A DNA stretch of 59,648 nt from UBA2773 sp964643985 (GTDB lineage: Bacteria > Patescibacteriota > Minisyncoccia > Moranbacterales > DUUL01): the NCBI GenBank assembly GCA_964643985.1, contig CAZXUS010000002.1, forward strand, positions 1-59,648. Reading direction: 5' to 3'. The position numbers were made by a program, and so were the translations under genes. Of the stretch, positions 44,060-51,458 are shown piece by piece; position 1 is the first letter of the stretch, and the number at the start of each line of letters is the position of its first letter. The notes under the pieces are model-generated. The model searched no databases, was not told where the DNA came from, and saw nothing but the letters and a program-made list of their open reading frames with translations.

Positions 44060-44569
44060 ATGTTAGTAATTCGATATAGACGAATAGGAAAGAGAAATTT
44101 TGCTCAATATAAGATTGTTGTAGCGGAGAAGGCTTTTTCAGTTAAGGGACGATTTTTGGAAGCTTTGGGAAGTTATAATCCTCACAACAAGGAAGCAGTT
44201 TTGAAAGAAGACCGAATCAATTATTGGATGAGTGTTGGAGCTCAATGCTCTGATTCAGTTCATAATTTATTGGTTTCTAAAGGCGTTGTAAAGGGAAGTA
44301 AAAGGAAGGTTGACGTGAAAGGTGATTCTAAAGAAGAAACTTCCGAAGAAAAAGCTGCTAACAAAAAAGAAGATAAACCAGAGATTAAGACTGTTCCAGC
44401 TGAAAAAAAGGAAGAAGTGAAAGTGGAAGAAAAAACCGAAGAAAAGGCTGAAGTGAAAGAAGAAGTAAAGGTAGCAGAAAAAGTTGAAGAAAAAACTGAA
44501 GTGAAAAAAGAAACTAAAAAAGAGGAAAAAGCGGAAGTAAAAAAACCAGAAGTAAAACCAGAGAAATAA
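44060..44569 (+). CDS. rpsP: 30S ribosomal protein S16 with Lys/Glu-rich tail
   Basis: 169 residues, about twice normal. Residues 1-80 are S16 (MLVIRYRRIGKRNFAQYKIVV, LGSYNPHNKEA, YWMSVGAQCSDSVHNLL). The remaining 85-90 residues are Lys/Glu/Val/Ala repeats (EEKAEVKEEVKVAEKVEEK type). The tail resembles those of S6 and NusA in this window. A terminator follows. Confidence 0.93.
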   Translation: MLVIRYRRIGKRNFAQYKIVVAEKAFSVKGRFLEALGSYNPHNKEAVLKEDRINYWMSVGAQCSDSVHNLLVSKGVVKGSKRKVDVKGDSKEETSEEKAANKKEDKPEIKTVPAEKKEEVKVEEKTEEKAEVKEEVKVAEKVEEKTEVKKETKKEEKAEVKKPEVKPEK

Positions 44570-44598
44570 TAGATTTACTTTTTATATTAAAAATTAAG

Positions 44599-44627
44599 AA
44601 CCCTCTTGCTGGAGGGTTTTTGTTTTT
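44599..44627 (+). terminator. Terminator after rpsP
   Basis: AACCCTC-TTGCTG-GAGGGTTTTTG with a further T run. Confidence 0.85.
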
Positions 44628-44638
44628 ATTCAAATTGT

Positions 44639-44667
44639 TTGACGGTTTGTCATCAAACTGATATTCT
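44639..44667 (+). promoter_or_regulatory. groES promoter with inverted repeat in the spacer
   Basis: TTGACG at 44639-44644, 17-bp spacer, TATTCT at 44662-44667. GTTTG-TCAT-CAAAC lies in the spacer and could bind a regulator. The palindrome does not match CIRCE. Confidence 0.55.
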
Positions 44668-44694
44668 TTATCCATAATAAATAAACTGAAACTA

Positions 44695-44970
44695 ATGAAA
44701 AAAATAGTTCCTTTGGGGAAAAATGTTTTAATTAAAATAGCTGAAATAGAAAAAGTGACAAAAGGCGGAATTATTCTTCCGGGAAAAGATGAAAATGAAA
44801 AACCGCAAAAAGGTAAAGTCGTTTCAGTCGGGGATCACAAAGAAATAGATTCTAAAATAAAAATAGGCGCTCAAGTTATTTTTGATAAATACGAAGGAAC
44901 TGAAATCGAAATTGATAAGGAAAAATTTGTGATAATTAAAAGTAAGAAAATTTTAGCAGTTGCTGAATAA
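44695..44970 (+). CDS. groES: Co-chaperonin GroES
   Basis: 91 residues: MKKIVPLGKNVLIK, TKGGIILPG (mobile loop before it) and KYEGTEIEIDKEKFVIIK are standard. It caps GroEL. groEL does not follow; a MITE remnant and a terminator do. Confidence 0.94.
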   Translation: MKKIVPLGKNVLIKIAEIEKVTKGGIILPGKDENEKPQKGKVVSVGDHKEIDSKIKIGAQVIFDKYEGTEIEIDKEKFVIIKSKKILAVAE

Positions 44971-44978
44971 CTTATTTT

Positions 44979-45053
44979 ATACCATTTTCAATCAACCAAT
45001 GCCCATTAAGTTGCAGAAAACTTGGGTGAGTAGTGGCTGATTGAAAATGGTAT
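44979..45053. mobile_element. MITE-like element, copy D, reduced to joined termini
   Basis: 75 bp: ATACCATTTTCAATCAACCA..., then TTAAGTTGCAGAAAACTTGGG, then GGCTGATTGAAAATGGTAT. Only the two inverted termini remain, in the opposite orientation to copies A-C. It folds into a near-perfect hairpin eight bases after the groES stop. Confidence 0.75.
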
Positions 45054-45063
45054 TATGATAAGT

Positions 45064-45089
45064 AAAAACCCCGTTATAGCGGGGTTTTT
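45064..45089. terminator. Bidirectional terminator
   Basis: AAAAACCCCG-TTATAG-CGGGGTTTTT. Serves groES and the opposing gene ending at 45126. Confidence 0.85.
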
Positions 45090-45125
45090 GCTTTGGTTGG
45101 AAACAGTCCTTTGGTAATGGTTTTT

Positions 45126-46601
45126 TTAGAATCCTAAAAAGCCAGAATCATCGACCACTAATAAACTAAAAATTGTATTGTCATCTAGATAATAAAGAGT
45201 TTGATTTTTTTTATTATAGAGTAAATTTTTATCTTGAATTTCTTTTTCGGTGGTTATCAAATTAGCAATATTAGTGTGATTTCTTGGGTCGACTTCAAAG
45301 GTTTTAATATTATTACTAGTGGAAACGATTATATTTTCGTAGCTGTCCATCCATTGAACATTTTTGATTAGTTCTGAAGAACGAGTAATGGTTATTTTAT
45401 CACCAAAATATCTTTTGGGTTGGATTTCCCAATCTCTAAGCATATAATACCAAACTTCATGTTCATTCCAGCAAAGCAGTTTTTTTCCGTCATCGGAAAA
45501 TTGAACTCCTAGAATTTTTTCGCTAGGCTTAAGGGTCGATATTAAATTCTTTTTATTATTCTCGTTATGCAACAAGCTTTTTTCATCAGTGTTAATGAAA
45601 ATTCGATATTCATCATAAGCGGTTATTTCTGTCGATAATGTTTCATCTTCAATCAACATTGGTTCAGTGGTAATTTGCTCTTTGTTTTTAAAATCAGTTT
45701 GTTTAACTTTCCAAATGATGTTGTTAGGCAGTTGACTGAAATAAATACTGTATTCAGCGAAATCAAAACCATTAACATTTTTAGCGATTAATTGAACTGT
45801 TTCTTTTTTGTAATCAAAAGAAAAAAGATTATTTTTGTCAGTTAAAATAGTAATTTCATTTTCTTCGTTAAACATCCATCTGGCTTGATTGATGTTTTCA
45901 TTTTTGAAAAAATTATTTAATATTGTAAATTCAGTGGTTTCTTCTTCATCGACATCTATTATTAAATGTTGTTTTTGATTTTTGCTATCAATAGCAGGCA
46001 ATATTATTTTTTTATGATTGGTGTTCCATTCAACATTTAGGCCTTCTTCTTTTGGTATAAAATTAAATTCTTCGGTGGTAAAGAGCAATTTTGATTCAGA
46101 ATTTTTGGTGTTCAAAAGATAAATTTTTCTTTCAGAATCATTTTTTGAAAATAAAATTAATTCATCATTGTCATTAGGTGATAAGAATATTTGTTCAATT
46201 TTATCGGAAGTATCGAAAGGAATGATTTCTGGATTATTTTTTTCAGGGAATAATAAGACATTCCAAAACTCAGTTGAAATTCCGGAATGAACCTCAATTT
46301 CTTTTTCCCAATCAAGATAGCCGGGCTTAGAACAAGTCAATTTATATTTTCCGGGTTTTACGCCGTTGATGGTGTTGGAGCCGTTAATGACATTTAGATT
46401 AGCGTTTTCTTGTTTCTCTCCGTCGATATAAATATTGATATCCTTTGGCCAACTTTTGATTGTAATAGAACCACTATGAATGAAAATATTATTTTCTAAA
46501 TTAAATCGATAACCTTGAGCAAATAAAACAACCGTGGGAGCGACCAAGGCGAAAAGAAAAATAAAAAACCACATAAACAATCTTCTTTGAGTCCGATTCA
46601 T
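45126..46601 (-). CDS. Membrane-anchored PEGA and beta-propeller-like protein
   Basis: 491 residues. A membrane helix at about 8-30 is followed by a PEGA domain (about 42-115: SITIKSWPKDINIYIDG, then VKPGKYKLTCSKPGYLDWEKEIEV). The rest looks like a WD40/TolB-type propeller with repeated strands (IEQIFLSPNDNDELILFS; NVEWNTNHKKIILPA; ILGVQFSDDGKKLLCWN; NVQWMDSYENIIVSTS). It should face outside the membrane, perhaps as a wall-linked scaffold. Common in CPR genomes but without known function. Confidence 0.75.
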   Translation of the reverse strand: MNRTQRRLFMWFFIFLFALVAPTVVLFAQGYRFNLENNIFIHSGSITIKSWPKDINIYIDGEKQENANLNVINGSNTINGVKPGKYKLTCSKPGYLDWEKEIEVHSGISTEFWNVLLFPEKNNPEIIPFDTSDKIEQIFLSPNDNDELILFSKNDSERKIYLLNTKNSESKLLFTTEEFNFIPKEEGLNVEWNTNHKKIILPAIDSKNQKQHLIIDVDEEETTEFTILNNFFKNENINQARWMFNEENEITILTDKNNLFSFDYKKETVQLIAKNVNGFDFAEYSIYFSQLPNNIIWKVKQTDFKNKEQITTEPMLIEDETLSTEITAYDEYRIFINTDEKSLLHNENNKKNLISTLKPSEKILGVQFSDDGKKLLCWNEHEVWYYMLRDWEIQPKRYFGDKITITRSSELIKNVQWMDSYENIIVSTSNNIKTFEVDPRNHTNIANLITTEKEIQDKNLLYNKKNQTLYYLDDNTIFSLLVVDDSGFLGF

Positions 46602-46740
46602 ATAAAATTATTAAAATTATTTTTTGAAAATTGATAAATTTCGTAACCCGTCTCACTAGAGCTTGCCGAGGCAGGCAAAACTGTGACTGCGAACAGTCCC
46701 TATAATACTACAAAGAGCCAAAAATGTCAAAAAAATTGAC

Positions 46741-46768
46741 TTGTTTTTTAAATTTTTTTTGTTAAGAT
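46741..46768 (+). promoter_or_regulatory. Possible leaderless promoter of secD
   Basis: TTGTTT at 46741-46746, 16-bp spacer, TAAGAT at 46763-46768. The ATG at 46775 lies about seven bases after the -10, so transcription would begin at or near the start codon. Confidence 0.45.
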
Positions 46769-46774
46769 AGTGTT

Positions 46775-48472
46775 ATGAATGTTAGAAACAAGAAAAGAGT
46801 AAAAATTACTTTAGTTATTGCTTTGGCAATTTTATCGATTTTGATTGCTAACCCGAAAAAAACCGGGATTGTTTGGGTTGATAAAATATCTGATAAATTT
46901 GAAATTAATTTAGGTTTAGATCTTCAGGGCGGAGTTCATCTGCTTTATGAGGCTGATATGTCCAATATTAAAACTGAAAACAAGAAAGAAGCCCTAGAGG
47001 GAATTCAGGATGTAGTTAAAAAAAGAATCGATGCTTATGGGGTGGCTGAGCCAATGGTTCAAACTTCTCAATTTGGAGATGTGCATCGTTTGATTGTAGA
47101 GCTTCCCGGAATTGCTAACGCTGAAGAAGCTAAAAATTTAATAGATAAGACTCCTTTATTGGAATTTAAAGAGCAAGACACCGAAGCTGGTTTGAGCGAT
47201 GAAGACAGGGAGTCTATTCAAAGCTATAAGGAGGTGCAGATGGAAAAAGCCAAGGAAATTCTTGATAAAGCTTTAAACGGAGAAGATTTTTCAGAACTAG
47301 CCAAGGAAAATTCTCAAGATTTTGAAACATCTCAAAAAGGGGGAGATTTAGATTTTTTCAAAAAAGAAGAAATGCCGGAAAAATTTTCCGAAATAGTTTT
47401 TTCCGAAAATTTAAAAAAGGGAGAGATTTTTAGTGAAATAGTGGAAACGGAAATTGGATTACATATTGTAAAAAAAGAAGATGAAAGAGAAATCGACGGA
47501 GAAAAAGAAGTTAAGGCTTCTCATATTTTGTTTATGGTGCCGAGTGAGGATCAAATTTTGGCTCAGAAACAGCAATCTTTTAAAGATACTGGATTGACTG
47601 GACAGCAATTGGAAGAATCGCAATTAAGATTTAATCAACAAACCAACGAATCTGAAGTTGGGTTGGTTTTTGATGACGATGGGAAAGAACTCTTCAAGGA
47701 AATAACCGAAAGAAATCAAGGAAAACCAGTGGCTATTTATTTGGATGGAGAAATCATTAGTGAGCCAACGGTTCAGGCGGTTATTCGCAATGGTGAAGCG
47801 GTAATTAGCGGTAATTTTACAATTAAAGAAGCTAAAGAGTTGGTTCAACGATTGAACGCGGGAGCTTTACCAGTGCCAATCAATTTGATTAGTCAGCAAA
47901 GCGTTGGTCCAAGTCTGGGAAAAATATCGCTAGAGAAGAGTCTTAAAGCGGGTCTAATCGGTTTTACCGCTGTTAGTATCTTTATGATTTTATATTATCG
48001 AATTTTTGGTTTAATTTCGGTTATCTCCTTGACACTTTATACGGCTTTGATGGTTTCAATTTTTAAATTATCTTCAGCTACTCCTTTCTCAATAACTTTA
48101 ACTTTATCTGGAATTGCAGGTTATATTTTATCAGTTGGAATGGCAGTCGATGCGAATATTCTAATTTTCGAGAGAGTTAAGGAGGAAATTAGAAGTGGAA
48201 AAAGCTTACGAATAGCGGCTGATGAAGGATTTAAAAGAGCTTGGTTATCAATTCGAGATGGAAATGCTTCGACTTTAATAACGGCTTTGGTTCTAATGGT
48301 ATTGGGGACCGGATTTATTAAAGGTTTTGCTTTGACCTTGATGATTGGAATATTAGTCTCTATGTTTACCGCAATTGTTATTACTCAAATGATTTTAAAA
48401 TTTATTTTAATAGAGCGGTTTGAGAAATATAAATTTTTGTTTATAGCTGGAAGCAAAAAAAATAAAAAATAA
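46775..48472 (+). CDS. secD: SecD with inserted parvulin-type PPIase domain
   Basis: 565 residues. The N-terminus has a membrane helix and LGLDLQGGVHLLYEAD, a SecD hallmark, then the P1 base (VKKRIDAYGV). Residues about 142-262 are an insert: KAKEILDKALNGEDFSELAKE, SQKGGDLDFFKKEEMPEKF and GLHIVKKEDER match parvulin/PpiC, and a parvulin-start motif (ASHILF) comes after instead of before it. The P1 head resumes with VAIYLDGEIISEPTVQA. Five C-terminal helices carry GFTAVSIFMILYYR and VGMAVDANILIFERVKEE. SecD uses the proton gradient to help export. No secF follows. Confidence 0.92.
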   Translation: MNVRNKKRVKITLVIALAILSILIANPKKTGIVWVDKISDKFEINLGLDLQGGVHLLYEADMSNIKTENKKEALEGIQDVVKKRIDAYGVAEPMVQTSQFGDVHRLIVELPGIANAEEAKNLIDKTPLLEFKEQDTEAGLSDEDRESIQSYKEVQMEKAKEILDKALNGEDFSELAKENSQDFETSQKGGDLDFFKKEEMPEKFSEIVFSENLKKGEIFSEIVETEIGLHIVKKEDEREIDGEKEVKASHILFMVPSEDQILAQKQQSFKDTGLTGQQLEESQLRFNQQTNESEVGLVFDDDGKELFKEITERNQGKPVAIYLDGEIISEPTVQAVIRNGEAVISGNFTIKEAKELVQRLNAGALPVPINLISQQSVGPSLGKISLEKSLKAGLIGFTAVSIFMILYYRIFGLISVISLTLYTALMVSIFKLSSATPFSITLTLSGIAGYILSVGMAVDANILIFERVKEEIRSGKSLRIAADEGFKRAWLSIRDGNASTLITALVLMVLGTGFIKGFALTLMIGILVSMFTAIVITQMILKFILIERFEKYKFLFIAGSKKNKK

Positions 48473-48532
48473 AAATTGTGGTTGAAAGTGATCTTATTAA
48501 AAGTAATTTTCTAGAAAGAGAGGTGATAAAAA

Positions 48533-48754
48533 ATGATTAGTTTTTACAAAATTTTAGCAGACGGATTCTTTGTTTTATCTGTTTTAGCTATTTTCGCAGC
48601 AATGGTTGGGTGGCTTGTCGATGATATTTGGTTAGCTTCGACTCAATGGTTGTTGTTGGGTATTTTTAGTATGTTGGTTGCTATTTATACTAAATTAAGC
48701 GCTAAAGAAGATTTAGAAATAATGAAAAAATATAAAGCTGATAAGAAAAAATAA
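48533..48754 (+). CDS. Small two-helix membrane protein
   Basis: 73 residues, helices at about 8-28 and 37-55, basic tail. A good GAGGTGAT Shine-Dalgarno precedes the ATG. Its stop overlaps the next ATG (TAATG), so it is translationally coupled to the HAD phosphatase. No family recognised. Confidence 0.65.
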   Translation: MISFYKILADGFFVLSVLAIFAAMVGWLVDDIWLASTQWLLLGIFSMLVAIYTKLSAKEDLEIMKKYKADKKK

Positions 48755-49452
48755 TGAAAAAAAATAAGTTAGCTATTTTTGACATTGACGGAACAATTTT
48801 TCGGAAGAATTTACATTTTGAATTATTGACTGAATTAGTTTATTCGGGTGTTTTCAAAAAAACTACTCGAGAGGAACTGCTTGATTTGTATGGCGATTGG
48901 GTCAATCAAAGACATACTTATGAGCAACATCGTGATAAAATGGTGGATCTTTATCGAGAGAATATAGTTGGTTGTCGAGAAAGTGATATAAAAGACGTTG
49001 CCAAAAGAGTCGTTGAATCGAATGCCCAAAGAGTTTATATTTTTACCAAGGGCTTGATAGCAGAGCTTCGCCGAGATCATTACCTGATTATTGTTTCGGG
49101 TTCACCAGTTGAAATTGTTAGTGAATATGCTAAGTATCTTCAATTCGATAAATTTTTCGGAAGTGTTTACGAAGTAGATTCAAAAGGTCTTTATACTGGA
49201 AAAGAACTCTTTGTTCCAATCTGTAATAAAGACGAAGTAATTCTTGATTTTGCTAAAAAAGAAGGACTCTCTTTCGTTGATTCAATCGGGGTTGGCGATA
49301 CGGAATCTGACGCTAAATTTCTTAGTTTAACAAAAAGGGCGATTGCTTTTAATCCCAACAAAGGGCTAAAGGCCATTGCCGAATTTGAAGATTGGGAGAT
49401 CGTAGTTGAGCGAAAGGACGTAATTTACGAAATAAGTCAACCAAATGAATGA
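48754..49452 (+). CDS. HAD-superfamily phosphatase, SerB-like (subfamily IB)
   Basis: 232 residues. FDIDGTIF (Asp10, Asp12) is motif I, VSGSP near 110 motif II, and GVGDTESDAKFL near 170 motif IV; the helical cap between I and II is of the IB type. Members remove phosphate from phosphoserine or similar small substrates. The substrate here is unknown. It overlaps genes at both ends. Confidence 0.85.
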   Translation: MKKNKLAIFDIDGTIFRKNLHFELLTELVYSGVFKKTTREELLDLYGDWVNQRHTYEQHRDKMVDLYRENIVGCRESDIKDVAKRVVESNAQRVYIFTKGLIAELRRDHYLIIVSGSPVEIVSEYAKYLQFDKFFGSVYEVDSKGLYTGKELFVPICNKDEVILDFAKKEGLSFVDSIGVGDTESDAKFLSLTKRAIAFNPNKGLKAIAEFEDWEIVVERKDVIYEISQPNE

Positions 49453-49561
49453 ATTTTTTGAATTTTTCATTGGTCGAATGCTTTGGATATGGATGCCTCT
49501 TTATTCTTTGTATCGAGTGATAAAAGATATTGTAGAAATTGATTATAAAATAGATGATTAA
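49445..49561 (+). CDS. 38-residue overlapping small protein
   Basis: ATG at 49445 overlaps the previous stop by eight bases and its TAA overlaps the next ATG (49554). It reads MNEFFEFFIGRMLWIWMP, then LYRVIKDIVEIDYKIDD. A hydrophobic, Trp-rich first half suggests membrane binding. The tight coupling on both sides argues it is translated. Confidence 0.5.
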   Translation: MNEFFEFFIGRMLWIWMPLYSLYRVIKDIVEIDYKIDD

Positions 49562-49955
49562 ACGGAAAAAATTTTTAATTATTTTCGTGTATTATTATCT
49601 GCCGGTCTTTTTATGGCTGGGATTAATTTTTTATTTGTCTTCTATTCCGGGCTTAAAATCCGGGGCTTCATTGTCAACTGAAATTTTTTTAAGAAAATTG
49701 GCTCATATTTCTGAATATTTAATATTGGTGTTTCTTTTTTGGAGAGTTTTTGTTCTTCATCTAAAATTTTCTTTATCAAAGGCTAATATAATTACATTTC
49801 TTTGTTGTTTTTTTTACGCTGCTAGCGACGAATTTCATCAATTTTTTGTTCAAAATAGATCGGGTCGTCCTTTCGATGTTTTGGTTGATTTAATTGGAAT
49901 AATCGGAGGCATTTTTTTATTTAGTTTGATATTGAAAATTAAAAAAAATAAATGA
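49554..49955 (+). CDS. VanZ-like membrane protein
   Basis: 133 residues, four helices. FYLSSIPG, RKLAHISEYLILVFLFWR and SDEFHQFFVQNRSGRPFDVLVDLIG are VanZ-family signatures. VanZ proteins affect teicoplanin sensitivity and wall or lipid metabolism by an unclear mechanism. It overlaps the small gene before and the MraY-like gene after by four bases. Confidence 0.88.
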   Translation: MIKRKKFLIIFVYYYLPVFLWLGLIFYLSSIPGLKSGASLSTEIFLRKLAHISEYLILVFLFWRVFVLHLKFSLSKANIITFLCCFFYAASDEFHQFFVQNRSGRPFDVLVDLIGIIGGIFLFSLILKIKKNK

Positions 49956-51448
49956 AAGGGCTCGCATTTTTTTTAATGGCTTTGGTTCTATCTGGTTTTT
50001 TAAACTTTATTTTAGTGGTTTGGGCAAAGAAAAAGCCAAAATTTTTTTTTAGAATTGGTGGAATAGCGATTATTAGTTCTTTCGTTATTTCAATTTTAAT
50101 TATTCCAGAAATTGTGATTAGTCTTGAATTGCGGGCGATTTTGATTGGATCAATAGCAATTTTGTTTTTTGGATTTTGGGATGATTATAAAAGCTTTAAT
50201 TGGAAAATTCAAATTTTATTTCAATTATTTTTAGCTTTAATCTTAATTTGGTTCGGATTTGAAATCGATTTAATTTCATTTTCGGGCAGAGAGTTATTGA
50301 GATTGGATTTTTGGAATTTTGTTGTTTTCGGGAATTATTTTTCAGTTATTAGTAGTTTGTTTATAGTTTTTTGGTTGATGGGAATTATTAATGCGGTAAA
50401 TTGGCTAGATGGTTCGGACGGATTATTATCAATAGCTGGAATTTTGTCTTTGCTAGCAGTTTTCTTTGTTAGTTTGAGACCAGAAGTTAACCAACCGGCT
50501 TTGGCGATAATAAGCTTAGTTGGAATTGGCTCATTCTTAGGATTTTTTATTTTTAATTTTCCCTTAGCTAAAATTGAAGCGGGAACAAGCGGTAGTTATT
50601 TCGGAGGTTTTTTGTTGGCGTCATTGGCGATTATGGCTGGAACAAAAATTGCTACTACCATGGTTGTTCTAATTTTGCCGGTAATGGATTTTGGCTGGGT
50701 GATAATTGAAAGATTAAAAGAAGGTCAATCAATTTTTAAGAGAGACGACAAGAAAAGACACTTACATTATAAATTATTAAAACAAGGCTTTAGTCAAAAA
50801 CAGATTTTATTGGGGTATGGAATATTTTTAAGTTTGGCTTTGCTGGTTAGTTTTTTCGTTGTAAATCAAACTCAAAAAATAATATTGCTAGGAACAGAAT
50901 TCATAATGATTTTATTTTTTATGATAAGTTTGTCTAGGAAGAATATTTTTAAAAAAATGCAAATGAATTTTAAAAAGATATTGCTGAATCCTCTCTGGGT
51001 GATTATTTTCGTTGCTGTGGGTTTAATATTTTTTAGTTTTCAACAGAGAAAGGAAAATCGAAATAATTTGCAACTTAATGCCCAAATTGAAATAAATCAA
51101 AAGAAGATTTCAAGCGTTCAAATAGTTCAAACACCAGAAGAAGTTTATAGAGGTTTGAGTGAGGTTGAATTTTTACCGAGAGAAAATGGAATGTTATTTA
51201 TTTACAACAAGTTAAGTTCTTCTCCTCATGTTATGAGGGATATGAATTTTGATTTAGATTTTATTTTTTTGAGAGATGGCAAGATTGTTTTTTTGAAAGA
51301 AAAAGTTTCTAAAAATTTTGAAGGTGTTATTGAATCGCCGATTCCTTGTAATCAAGTTTTGGAAGTTAAAGCTGGTGAAATTAATCGTTTAAAAATAAAA
51401 GTGGGAGACCAAATTGAAATAAAAAAAGGTAATTATTCTAATTTTTAA
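49952..51448 (+). CDS. MraY/WecA-like glycosylphosphotransferase fused to a DUF192 domain
   Basis: 498 residues. The first 345 contain about ten helices and the polyprenyl-phosphate transferase motifs: FWDDYK (Asp77, Asp78), NAVNWLDGSDGL (Asp153, Asp156) and HLHYKLLKQGF (His270, His272). After one more helix (about 346-364) comes a DUF192 domain (375-498): TPEEVYRGLSEVEFLPRENG, GMLFIY, FDLDFIFLRDGKIV and VLEVKAGEINRLKIKVGDQIEI. The enzyme would load a sugar phosphate onto undecaprenyl phosphate. DUF192 normally occurs alone as a secreted protein. The fusion is unusual. Confidence 0.88.
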   Translation: MKGLAFFLMALVLSGFLNFILVVWAKKKPKFFFRIGGIAIISSFVISILIIPEIVISLELRAILIGSIAILFFGFWDDYKSFNWKIQILFQLFLALILIWFGFEIDLISFSGRELLRLDFWNFVVFGNYFSVISSLFIVFWLMGIINAVNWLDGSDGLLSIAGILSLLAVFFVSLRPEVNQPALAIISLVGIGSFLGFFIFNFPLAKIEAGTSGSYFGGFLLASLAIMAGTKIATTMVVLILPVMDFGWVIIERLKEGQSIFKRDDKKRHLHYKLLKQGFSQKQILLGYGIFLSLALLVSFFVVNQTQKIILLGTEFIMILFFMISLSRKNIFKKMQMNFKKILLNPLWVIIFVAVGLIFFSFQQRKENRNNLQLNAQIEINQKKISSVQIVQTPEEVYRGLSEVEFLPRENGMLFIYNKLSSSPHVMRDMNFDLDFIFLRDGKIVFLKEKVSKNFEGVIESPIPCNQVLEVKAGEINRLKIKVGDQIEIKKGNYSNF

Positions 51449-51458
51449 AAATTATTTT

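Noticed and set aside
44645..44661. CIRCE element before groES
   Set aside because: The inverted repeat is only five pairs with a four-base loop and does not match TTAGCACTC-N9-GAGTGCTAA.
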